Below the pieces are notes generated by a model. That model was not told the origin of the DNA and did not search any database. It was given only the letters and a program-made list of their open reading frames with translations. Below, piece after piece: positions 1 through 6,599 of a DNA stretch of 11,260 bases. The position numbers were made by a program, and so were the translations under genes. Origin of the DNA: CBDULX01 sp965368175 (GTDB lineage: Bacteria > Pseudomonadota > Gammaproteobacteria > SZUA-229); contig CBDULX010000097.1 in the NCBI GenBank assembly GCA_965368175.1, positions 1 to 11,260 of the forward strand. Reading direction: 5' to 3'. Each line of letters opens with the position of its first letter. The stretch's first letter is position 1.

Positions 1-429
1 TAGCTGGACAAAACTGATAAAGAACCGCGGTTCTTTGGTCGCGGCAACCAGAGGCGGAAACAGACTACCCCTGGGGTAATGAATTACTTCAGATTGCGAT
101 GGAAGCTCTCCACTGTTAACGACTGTAATCTCAAGGTCATGGCGTTCACCTGTTTCACTCAATAATTGCCTGACTTCATTCGCACGACTGGCATCTACCT
201 GCAATAAAGTAATCGATGCGTGTCCGTCCTGTATGTCTATCCGGAACTGATCGGGTGTCAAAGACAACTGTTGCTGGAGTAGCAGGCTCAGGTAGTCGGC
301 TACAAAATCTGTATTATTCTGGTTTTGGCTGGCACTGGCTGTTGCGGTAAATATCAGTGCGATCAAATACAACGCCAGGATTATTGATGCAAGATGCCCT
401 GTGAAATTTTTTTTAAGTTGAAAGATCAT
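1..429 (-). CDS. Exported protein, DUF1207-like, N-terminal part (cut by window edge)
   Basis: The reverse strand reads open for 143 codons from an ATG at 429 down to base 1, so the 3' end lies outside the window. The N-terminus begins MIFQLKKN, followed by a hydrophobic stretch of about 18 residues and an Ala-Ser-Ala type end near residues 30-34, which is a typical Sec signal peptide for periplasmic or outer-membrane export. Around residues 119-139 comes a Pro-Arg-Gly-Ser-Leu-Phe-Pro-Pro-Leu stretch followed by KEPRFFISF. This resembles the opening of DUF1207 proteins, which are exported proteins of unknown function. The DUF1207 call is from memory of the family pattern and rests on a short segment. 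A possible Shine-Dalgarno AGGA lies about 12 bases before the ATG, which is rather far. The gene is divergent from the DUF4405 gene at 933. It could also be a different exported protein; the export signal is surer than the family. Confidence 0.68.
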   Translation of the reverse strand, partial: MIFQLKKNFTGHLASIILALYLIALIFTATASASQNQNNTDFVADYLSLLLQQQLSLTPDQFRIDIQDGHASITLLQVDASRANEVRQLLSETGERHDLEITVVNSGELPSQSEVIHYPRGSLFPPLVAATKEPRFFISFVQL

Positions 430-645
430 AACTAAAAGTCATCCTGTAAGAATAACATTGCAACTTTATTAACAACCTGATCCGTTCTGAGCGACAAGTC
501 CTGTCTGTGGTGCTGTCGGTTAAACTCTATGTTTGCCGGATATGACGATCAGCTATTTAAGGACAATTAAACCCTGTATACACCACAGTCATATCTTTGA
601 AAAACGGCTTAGACAATATGCCTTAAAAGCCTTGTGATCATAATT

Positions 646-663
646 AGTATATGTACTTATACT
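646..663. promoter_or_regulatory. 18-bp near-perfect palindrome, candidate operator
   Basis: The sequence AGTATATGTACTTATACT pairs with its own reverse complement at every position but one (the T-T pair at positions 7 and 12). Even-spaced dyads of this size are typical binding sites for dimeric transcription factors. It lies in the divergent region, 217 bases from one start and about 270 from the other. A related copy (14 of 18 identical) lies at 1474-1491. Which regulator binds is unknown, and no regulator gene is present in the window. Confidence 0.4.
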
Positions 664-795
664 CCGATTTTTAATTATGTAATAAGATTTGCTGTAGCGA
701 CCAATACAATACGGATTTTAGAGAAGGCTCGCAAGCTTTGTATGGTTTCACGTGCGTTGAATATTCCAGTAGAAATAGAAAGCAGTATCGAGGTT

Positions 796-861
796 ATTTA
801 ACACAGGCTGGCGAATATTCATAACTCTGTTAAATCAACGGGTAATTATTGCCATTTAACA
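796..861. repeat. Three ATTTAACA half-sites, one inverted
   Basis: ATTTAACA occurs at 796-803 and 854-861, and its reverse complement TGTTAAAT at 828-835. The last two face each other as an inverted repeat with an 18-base spacer just upstream of the DUF4405 gene at 933. The spacer itself is partly symmetric (GGTAATTATTGCC). The arrangement could be a multi-site operator or simply chance in AT-rich DNA. Confidence 0.3.
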
Positions 862-932
862 ACGATAATACGTGACCACAAGATAATAAATGTCTATCTC
901 AAGTAACAACAGTACGAACCAGGAAAAAGAGA

Positions 933-1283
933 ATGTTTAGAAAATTTGTCGCAATTAGTTTATTTGTATCCTTCGTGGCCATGTCAACATCGGGTCTGAT
1001 GATGTTCTTCATAAATGAAACATCGTTCACCATTCAGATGCACCCGGTACACAAATTATTTGGATTGCTTTTGGTCGCAGCCGCATGCGCGCACATTTTT
1101 CTCAATTATCGCGGCCTGCTCAATCATTTAAAGAAACGCACAGTCGCTGTGTTTGGTGCGCTGCTGGTTGCTGTTCTTGTGCTTCTCTACGGTGTTGCGA
1201 TCAATCAACCGATTCCTGAAGGTATAGCAACACAATTGAATGAACTGGCAAAACAGGCGGAAATGCAGGCCGAGTCAGATTAA
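933..1283 (+). CDS. Small DUF4405-like membrane protein
   Basis: A 116-residue protein with three predicted membrane helices (about 5-27, 40-58 and 70-92) and a short hydrophilic, Glu-rich tail. The central part reads MHPVHKLFG, then a helix, then CAHIFLNYRGLLNH, giving His37, His40, His54 and His65. This His-rich two-helix pattern fits DUF4405, a family of small membrane proteins thought to resemble b-type cytochromes. His40 and His54 are 14 residues apart in one helix, a spacing that could suit heme ligands; heme binding here is inference. The start is supported by AGGA at 921-924, eight bases before the ATG. The gene stands alone: upstream is the long AT-rich region, and downstream is nothing clearly co-transcribed apart from a doubtful small ORF. 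The partner protein and electron-transfer role, if any, are not evident from the neighbours. Confidence 0.78.
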   Translation: MFRKFVAISLFVSFVAMSTSGLMMFFINETSFTIQMHPVHKLFGLLLVAAACAHIFLNYRGLLNHLKKRTVAVFGALLVAVLVLLYGVAINQPIPEGIATQLNELAKQAEMQAESD

Positions 1284-1338
1284 CTATCATGCATGATTTT
1301 GATTACTGATTGCACGAAACCAACACGAGAATACAGCA

Positions 1339-1503
1339 ATGAAACATTTTACATGCTTATCCGAATCGACAACGTGTTTCATTATGTTGTGGCTGGGTTT
1401 CAGTTTCTGTTATGTAGCACAGGCAGCAGGCAGCGCGGCACCTTTGACACTACAAAACACGAACGGCACCATCAGTATTAGTACTTATAGAAGATCCTGC
1501 TGA
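1339..1503 (+). pseudogene. Small signal-peptide ORF, possibly frameshifted remnant
   Basis: An ATG at 1339 opens a 54-residue frame starting MKHFTCLSES, with a hydrophobic core (IMLWLGFSFCYVAQA) and an Ala-Gln-Ala-Ala-Gly stretch that looks like a signal peptidase site. The mature part is only about 20 residues long before a TGA at 1501. Reading frame +2 continues past that stop, giving VLIEDPADALMMFTNL and a TAA at 1529-1531, so a single-base insertion near 1480 would explain the break. The ribosome binding site is weak (GAGA about 10 bases upstream). It overlaps another frame (1293-1481) that lacks any ribosome binding site or protein-like features. This could be a short exported peptide, a decayed gene, or chance; I do not recognise a family. 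Confidence 0.3.
1474..1491. promoter_or_regulatory. Diverged second copy of the 646-663 palindrome
   Basis: AGTATTAGTACTTATAGA matches the 18-base palindrome at 646-663 at 14 positions and keeps the central symmetric core (13 of the 14 central bases pair, counting one T-T mismatch pair as the only break). It lies about 180 bases before the phosphorylase start and overlaps the end of the doubtful small ORF. If real, it would place the phosphorylase and the 933 region under a common regulator; that is inference. Confidence 0.25.
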
Positions 1504-1674
1504 TGCGCTTATGATGTTTACTAATCTTTAATTAATACGATTTAGCATTGTTTGAGTTCTGTCGGAGATCGGTTCACAAATTAGGTGCCGATTTTTGCCG
1601 TGTGTACGGGTCGGTGTTGTATCTGTACAGGCAGTTCGATTTCATCATACAAGGTAATTCAAAATAGCCAGGCA
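1504..1674. other. Leader region before the phosphorylase gene
   Basis: No gene is seen here other than the possible shifted tail of the small ORF (to 1531). The phosphorylase frame stays open back to a GTG at 1585, but the extra 30 residues are Cys-rich and unlike the family, so the stretch is read as an untranslated leader. No clear sigma-70 promoter or terminator hairpin was found. Confidence 0.4.
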
Positions 1675-4236
1675 ATGAAGACTTTCCAATTATTAAAACG
1701 TGAACTGCCGGATGGTCTGCGGCTGTTAGCAGATGATGTGGCTGCTATGGCAACAGACCTGCGCTGGACCTGGAGCCATGCCGGTGATGCGGTATGGAAA
1801 AAGCTGGACCCGGACATCTGGGAACAGACCAAAAACCCCTATGTCATCCTGCAAAATATCACTCAGGAACGTTTACAGGTTCTGGATCAGGATAGTGCAT
1901 TCAAGGCGCAAGTTCAGCTGCTGCTGGCGGCACACAAAGATTATTGCCGACAGCCGGGCTGGTATGGTGAGACCCACGGCGATTCAACACTTAAGCATAT
2001 CGCTTATTTCAGTATGGAGTTTGGTCTGGGTGAAGCACTGCCCATTTATGCTGGCGGCCTTGGCATCCTGGCCGGAGACTACCTTAAGGCAGCAAGTGAC
2101 CTGGGTGTGCCGGTAGTGGCTGTGGGCTTGCTGTATCAGCAAGGCTATTTCCGGCAGACACTGGATGCGGATGGCTGGCAGCAGGAAATCTATTCCTACA
2201 ATGACCCGACCAGTGTACCGGTCAGGCCAGTGCTGGATCAGGATGGCGCCTGGTTGCATGTTTATAGTGATTTTCCAGGTCGCAGGATACGTTTTCGGAT
2301 CTGGCAGGCGCGGGTAGGGCGCAACACGCTGTATTTGCTGGACAGCAACGACCCGCTCAATAGCCCAGCAGATCAGGGTATTACCAGTAAGCTCTACGGT
2401 GGGGAACAGGAATTACGGCTGATCCAGGAAATAGCACTGGGGATTTGTGGCTGGCGACTGATCGAAGCGCTGGGCCTGGACGTCGATGTCTGTCATCTCA
2501 ATGAAGGACATGCTGCCTTTGTTACGCTTGAGCGTGCGCGTAGGTTCATGGAACAAAATAATTGCGATTTCTGGACTGCACTGCGTGCAACCAGGCCAGG
2601 CAATATATTTACCACTCATACACCGGTGGCCGCCGGGTTCGACACCTTTGAGCAGGCTTTGCTGGAGAAGTACGCATGCAGTTATGCTGATCGACTGGGT
2701 GTAGCGCCCGATCAGCTGCTGGCGCTGGGACGCATTAATTCCCATGATGGTGATGAGCCGTTCAACATGGCCTACCTGGCCATGCGTACCTGTGGCATGA
2801 CCAATGGCGTGAGCCGGCTTCATGGCGAAGTCAGTCGAGGTATTTTCCAGTGTCTTTATCCGCGCTGGCCGAGACAGGAAGTGCCGGTTACCCATATCAC
2901 CAACGGTGTTCACGTACCCACCTGGGACTCACCCTGGGCTGATGAACTGTGGACCAAAGCGGCCGGCAAAGACCGCTGGCTGGGGGGGCTTGAACCTCTC
3001 ACCCAGGCAATTGAAAATCTGGATGACGAAGCCCTGTGGACCTTCTGTGGCCAGGAACGGGCGGATCTGGTGATGTATACGAGAAAGCGACTGGCCCGAC
3101 AGTTGGGTCAGCGTGGCGCAGATCCGCAGACGGTGGCCCTTGCCCAGCAAGTGCTGGACCCGAATATCCTGACGCTTGGATTTGCGCGGCGCTTCGCCAG
3201 CTACAAACGCCCCAACCTGATATTGCATGACCCGGAACGCCTTATTCGACTACTGACCCATGCCCAACGGCCGGTGCAGATCATCGTTGCAGGTAAGGCC
3301 CATCCAAAAGATGAGGCGGGTAAACGTTTGTTGCAGGCTTGGGCGCAGTTTGTGCGACGGTCCGAGGTTCGCACACACGCGGTATTTCTGGAAGATTATG
3401 ATATTACCCTGGCCCAGGAAATGCTGCAGGGCGTCGATGTGTGGATTAATACACCACGCCGCCCCTGGGAAGCCAGTGGTACCAGCGGCATGAAGGTTCT
3501 GGTCAACGGTGGGCTGAACCTGTCGGAGCTCGATGGCTGGTGGGCTGAAGCCTATGCCGAGGACATCGGCTGGGCGCTGGGTGACGGAAAAGAACACTCA
3601 GAGCCTGAATGGGATGCCATCGAGGCGGAGCAACTTTACCGGTTGTTGGAGGAAGACATCGCACCCATGTTTTATGAACGCGATGCAGCAGGAATACCCC
3701 GTTCATGGGTCACCCGGATGCGCGCCAGCATGGCGCGCCTTACACCGCAGTTCAGTTCTAACCGCATGGTGCGGGAGTATATCGAAAAGATGTACCTGCC
3801 GGCAGCGGTTGCCTTTCAACAACGGTCAGCCCAGGGAGGAGAAGTCGCCAGACAACTGTGCCAGTGGGATGAAAGCATAAGACACCACTGGCATGAAGTG
3901 CACTGGGGCAACCTGGTTGTACATCAACAGGACGACGGCTGGGTATTTGAAGTGCAGGTGTATCTGGGGGAAGTATCACCCGAGTCGGTGCAGGCACAAC
4001 TCTATGCTGATCCTGCGGACATGGAGATACCAGTTTGTGAAATCATGCTGCGCCATACCACCATTCCGGGTTCCGTGAATGGATACCTGTACCGGTGCTC
4101 CCTGCGTACCCGGCGACCCTACACCGACTTTACCCCGCGCCTGGTGGCGTATCATCCGCAGGCGCGCATTCCAGCCGACAACAATCTGATTTTGTGGTGG
4201 TCGGGATCGGCGGAGTTACTGGGCAATGCGCACTGA
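1675..4236 (+). CDS. glgP: Alpha-glucan (glycogen/maltodextrin) phosphorylase, GT35
   Basis: An 853-residue cytoplasmic enzyme that releases glucose-1-phosphate from alpha-1,4-glucans using phosphate and a pyridoxal phosphate cofactor. An N-terminal DUF3417-type region (about 10-120) leads into the catalytic part. Visible motifs are YFSMEFGLGEALPIYAGGLG from residue 111, HLNEGHAAF at 274, THTPVAAGFDTF at 314, ITNGVH at 408, FARRFASYKR at 503, AGKAHPKDEAGK near 539 and EASGTSGMK ending at Lys607, the expected PLP-binding lysine. The length fits the Thermus/Thermotoga-like branch of the family (about 830-860 residues) rather than the E. coli GlgP/MalP branch. The frame is open to a GTG at 1585, but family homology begins at MKTFQLLKREL, so the ATG at 1675 is chosen although its ribosome binding site is poor. 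No other glycogen genes are nearby; the efflux operon starts 81 bases downstream, with no obvious functional link. Confidence 0.95.
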   Translation: MKTFQLLKRELPDGLRLLADDVAAMATDLRWTWSHAGDAVWKKLDPDIWEQTKNPYVILQNITQERLQVLDQDSAFKAQVQLLLAAHKDYCRQPGWYGETHGDSTLKHIAYFSMEFGLGEALPIYAGGLGILAGDYLKAASDLGVPVVAVGLLYQQGYFRQTLDADGWQQEIYSYNDPTSVPVRPVLDQDGAWLHVYSDFPGRRIRFRIWQARVGRNTLYLLDSNDPLNSPADQGITSKLYGGEQELRLIQEIALGICGWRLIEALGLDVDVCHLNEGHAAFVTLERARRFMEQNNCDFWTALRATRPGNIFTTHTPVAAGFDTFEQALLEKYACSYADRLGVAPDQLLALGRINSHDGDEPFNMAYLAMRTCGMTNGVSRLHGEVSRGIFQCLYPRWPRQEVPVTHITNGVHVPTWDSPWADELWTKAAGKDRWLGGLEPLTQAIENLDDEALWTFCGQERADLVMYTRKRLARQLGQRGADPQTVALAQQVLDPNILTLGFARRFASYKRPNLILHDPERLIRLLTHAQRPVQIIVAGKAHPKDEAGKRLLQAWAQFVRRSEVRTHAVFLEDYDITLAQEMLQGVDVWINTPRRPWEASGTSGMKVLVNGGLNLSELDGWWAEAYAEDIGWALGDGKEHSEPEWDAIEAEQLYRLLEEDIAPMFYERDAAGIPRSWVTRMRASMARLTPQFSSNRMVREYIEKMYLPAAVAFQQRSAQGGEVARQLCQWDESIRHHWHEVHWGNLVVHQQDDGWVFEVQVYLGEVSPESVQAQLYADPADMEIPVCEIMLRHTTIPGSVNGYLYRCSLRTRRPYTDFTPRLVAYHPQARIPADNNLILWWSGSAELLGNAH

Positions 4237-4300
4237 CGCGGCGCGTAAAATCGTTTGGTGTCAGCCTGCCATGCTGATGACCAGTCATACTGACAAAGAA

Positions 4301-4310
4301 CGAGGTAAGG
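4301..4310 (+). promoter_or_regulatory. Ribosome binding site deciding the start of the outer-membrane factor
   Basis: CGAGGTAAGG ends seven bases before the ATG at 4318. A TTG at 4312 would extend the protein by two residues but lies too close to this site, and the ATG at 4324 is further away, so 4318 is preferred. Confidence 0.6.
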
Positions 4311-4317
4311 ATTGAAC

Positions 4318-5646
4318 ATGAACATGATCTGTTTCAGGAAACGTTGCATCCCACCAGGTTGTATGTCTGGGCTGCTGCTTATTCTTTATCTGAATACTCC
4401 GCTGGCCATTGGCGAGACCCTGGAACAGGCCTGGGACGTCGCCGTTGCTGTAGACCACAGCCTTGAGGCGGTGCATAGCCAGAGCCTGGCGGCTGAGCAG
4501 ACACTGTCCGCTGCCGAAGCAACTCTCTGGCCCAATATAGGTCTGGCTGCGGCCTACACCCAGCTGGATGATGTGCCTGAAGTGGGTCAAACCGATCTAA
4601 AGCTTGCATTGAGTCAGTTTGGCATTGCCAGTGATGATAATTTTTATGCTGCCCAGGCGCAGGTGAACATACCGCTCTACACCAGCGGTCGTATCAGCCG
4701 AGGTATTGATGCCGCCAATGCCGCACTCAACGCCGTCCGATCTCAGGAAAGGGGAGCGATACAGGATATCAAACTTGCCGTTGCCGAGGCCTACGTGTTG
4801 GTGCTGCGAGCAGAACATGCGGTGGCCGTTGCACAAACCAATATCAAAAGTCTTGGCGCCCATGCGCAGGATGTCCAGCGCTTGCATAAAAAAGGCCTGG
4901 TGCCGAAAAACGATGTGCTGGCAGCCGCTGTGGCTCTGGCGGATGCACGACAGAAAGGGATCACTGCGAACAACGCCCTGGATATAGCCCGTGCGGCTTA
5001 CAATCGACGTTTAGGGCGTCCGCTTCAGTCTCCTGTGGCACTGCAGGAAGTCATGCCACAGCTGGCCCCCGCAATCGTCGAAAACGATATAAAAAAATTA
5101 TTCGAATTAGCACTGGGTCAACGCACTGAGTTAATCCAGCTTGCTGAACAGGCACAGGCTCTGCATCATCGTGCCGCTGGCACCCGGGCCGAAGGTCATC
5201 CGCAAATTGGCCTGACCGGTGCCTATACCTATCTGGAGAACAGTATCCTCGACGATGAAAATGTCATGTCCGCCAGCATTGTATTGAAATGGACCCTGTT
5301 CGATGCAGGCGTTATCAAAAATCGCGCCGGTGCCTACACCCACCAGGCAACTGCGCTGATGCAAACCCGTGAAGAGCTGAGTTCGATAATCGAACTGCAG
5401 GTGCGCCGATTGTGGCTGGATGTCAATGAGACCCGGCTACGGATTGAGGTCACGCAGGAGGCCATAGGCCAGGCAGAAGAGAATCTTAAGGTAGCAAAAA
5501 ATCGCTATCGTAGCGGCCTGGGTAATAACACCGAGGTGCTGGATGCGGAGACCCTGCGCAGCCTGAGTCGCAGTAACCATAATAACGCCCGGTACGATGC
5601 CGCGCTGGCCAAGCTACGCCTGGCCCGCGCCGTGGGTGTGCTCTAG
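4318..5646 (+). CDS. TolC-like outer-membrane efflux protein
   Basis: A 442-residue protein of the outer membrane efflux (OEP) family, which forms a trimeric outer-membrane channel with a long periplasmic alpha-helical tunnel. A signal peptide (hydrophobic core about 16-28, likely cleavage near LAIG/ETLEQA) precedes two repeated OEP halves. Typical OEP landmarks are visible: the mature start ETLEQAWDVAVAVDHSLEA, the beta-strand/turn stretch VNIPLYTSGRISRGI in the first half and its counterpart LKWTLFDAGVIKNRAG in the second, long Ala/Gln/Glu-rich helices, and the closing YRSGLGNNTEVLDAETLRS. The length matches the family. It is the first gene of a run with the membrane-fusion protein, double ATPase and two permeases, and presumably supplies the exit duct for that pump. 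The gap from the phosphorylase is 81 bases with no strong terminator, so read-through or an internal promoter are both possible. Confidence 0.92.
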   Translation: MNMICFRKRCIPPGCMSGLLLILYLNTPLAIGETLEQAWDVAVAVDHSLEAVHSQSLAAEQTLSAAEATLWPNIGLAAAYTQLDDVPEVGQTDLKLALSQFGIASDDNFYAAQAQVNIPLYTSGRISRGIDAANAALNAVRSQERGAIQDIKLAVAEAYVLVLRAEHAVAVAQTNIKSLGAHAQDVQRLHKKGLVPKNDVLAAAVALADARQKGITANNALDIARAAYNRRLGRPLQSPVALQEVMPQLAPAIVENDIKKLFELALGQRTELIQLAEQAQALHHRAAGTRAEGHPQIGLTGAYTYLENSILDDENVMSASIVLKWTLFDAGVIKNRAGAYTHQATALMQTREELSSIIELQVRRLWLDVNETRLRIEVTQEAIGQAEENLKVAKNRYRSGLGNNTEVLDAETLRSLSRSNHNNARYDAALAKLRLARAVGVL

Positions 5647-5690
5647 ATGGCTCAAGCAAGCGGGCCAAATAAACAACCAAGGAGTATCTA

Positions 5691-6599
5691 ATGAAGCGTT
5701 TAATCATCCTCGGTGCCATAGTGCTGACCGGTGTCGCGGGCTATACAGCCTATAGGCACTGGCTATATGAGGCGCCTCTGCCCGATGGACTGATCCAGGC
5801 CAATGGCCGTATCGAAGGTGACCGGGTCATTATTGCCAGCAAGTTTGCAGGCCGCGTGTCAAAGCTGCTAGTGCGTGAAGGGGATTCAGTGGCCCTGGAC
5901 CAGGTGCTGTTGCAACTCGATGATGCGCAGGTTGCCGCCAGGCTTGATCAGGCAAAAAAAGGCATCGTTGCGCTGGAGGCGCAACTGCAGGCAGCGCAAC
6001 ATAAACTGGCGCAGGCGCAGCGTGATGTGCATCGAATACGGGATCTGGCCGCATCCGGCACCGCTACAAAACACGAGCAGGAAGAAGCCGAACTGGCATG
6101 GGATGTGGCCCGTGACCAACTGGCCGCATTAAATGCACAACTCGATCAGGCCAGGGCAAAGCAGGTAGAAGCCGAGAGCGTATTGGCCGATTTAACCATT
6201 CGGGCACCCATCGACGGCACCATAAGCACACGTATGGTGGATGGCGGTGAAGTGATCGGTGCCGGCACGCCGTTATTAAGCCTGGTCAATATGGACCGAC
6301 TTTACCTGAAGGTCTATGTGGCCGAGGCAAATATTGGCAAAGTCAGGCAGGGCCTGCCTGCTCGCATCTACATCGATGCTTTTCCGGATCACTATTTCGA
6401 TGCCAGGGTGCGTTATATAGCTTCACAAGCCGAGTTTACCCCCAAGGAGGTGCAGACCCCGGATGAACGCGTCAAGCTGGTTTATGCAGTCAAGCTTTAC
6501 CTGGATGAAAACCCGGAGCATCGTCTGACACCTGGCCTGCCGGCTGATGCGGTCATTCGTTGGGAGGAGGACGCGCCATGGGCGAAACCGCGCTGGTAG
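5691..6599 (+). CDS. HlyD-like periplasmic membrane-fusion protein (YbhG type)
   Basis: A 302-residue periplasmic adaptor linking an inner-membrane ABC pump to the outer-membrane channel. One N-terminal membrane anchor (about 4-22) is followed by the first lipoyl half (about 37-78, with NGRIEGDRVIIASKFAGRV and REGDSV), an alpha-helical hairpin rich in Ala, Gln and Glu (about 80-165), the second lipoyl half (about 168-205, LTIRAPIDGTISTRMVDGGE), and a beta-barrel domain to the end. It is a little shorter than E. coli YbhG but complete in domain order. AAGGAG sits seven bases before the ATG. The C-terminal 22 bases overlap the start of the ATPase gene, which points to coupled expression. The resemblance to the second adaptor beginning at 11050 is clear in the first lipoyl half. 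Confidence 0.92.
   Translation: MKRLIILGAIVLTGVAGYTAYRHWLYEAPLPDGLIQANGRIEGDRVIIASKFAGRVSKLLVREGDSVALDQVLLQLDDAQVAARLDQAKKGIVALEAQLQAAQHKLAQAQRDVHRIRDLAASGTATKHEQEEAELAWDVARDQLAALNAQLDQARAKQVEAESVLADLTIRAPIDGTISTRMVDGGEVIGAGTPLLSLVNMDRLYLKVYVAEANIGKVRQGLPARIYIDAFPDHYFDARVRYIASQAEFTPKEVQTPDERVKLVYAVKLYLDENPEHRLTPGLPADAVIRWEEDAPWAKPRW
6561..6570 (+). promoter_or_regulatory. Strong ribosome binding site inside the adaptor gene
   Basis: GGGAGGAGG within the last codons of the adaptor lies seven bases before the ATG at 6578, and so fixes the ATPase start there rather than at the upstream GTG-type frame opening at 6560. It allows independent initiation despite the gene overlap. Confidence 0.7.

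Larger units (their letters stand above)
430..932. other. AT-rich divergent intergenic region
   Basis: About 500 bases separate the leftward exported-protein gene from the rightward DUF4405 gene. A hand count over 601-900 gives 103 G or C in 300 bases. No convincing gene is present: the longest plausible reading frame (GTG at 634 to TAA at 799-801) has no good ribosome binding site and no recognisable product. It contains an 18-base palindrome (646-663), a set of ATTTAACA half-sites (796-861) and a widely spaced 8-base inverted repeat (539-546 and 588-595). It probably carries promoters in both directions, but no clear -35/-10 pair could be assigned. Confidence 0.6.

Noticed and set aside
430..480. 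Promoter for the leftward exported-protein gene (TTGTTA and TATTCT on the reverse strand)
   Set aside because: The spacing is about 15 bases and both boxes are poor matches.
539..595. GATATGAC / GTCATATC inverted repeat with a 41-base spacer
   Set aside because: The arms are only 8 bases with a long loop, and no association with a gene end or start is apparent.
634..801. 55-codon GTG-started frame in the AT-rich gap, ending in NIPVEIESSIEVI
   Set aside because: It has no ribosome binding site and no family I recognise. It is short enough to be chance, though the tail looks somewhat protein-like and might be a remnant.
890..940. 16-codon possible leader peptide overlapping the DUF4405 start
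   Set aside because: It has no ribosome binding site of its own and no run of regulatory codons.
1293..1481. 62-codon forward ORF after the DUF4405 gene
   Set aside because: It has no ribosome binding site and no protein-like features, and it overlaps a frame with a much better signal peptide (1339).
2413..2913. 166-codon reverse-strand ORF inside the phosphorylase gene
   Set aside because: It is a shadow of a clearly coding forward frame and has no recognisable protein features.
4237..4317. Possible terminator hairpin between the phosphorylase and the TolC-like gene
   Set aside because: Only a weak bulged stem (GGTGTCAG with CTGATGACC) with no T run was found.
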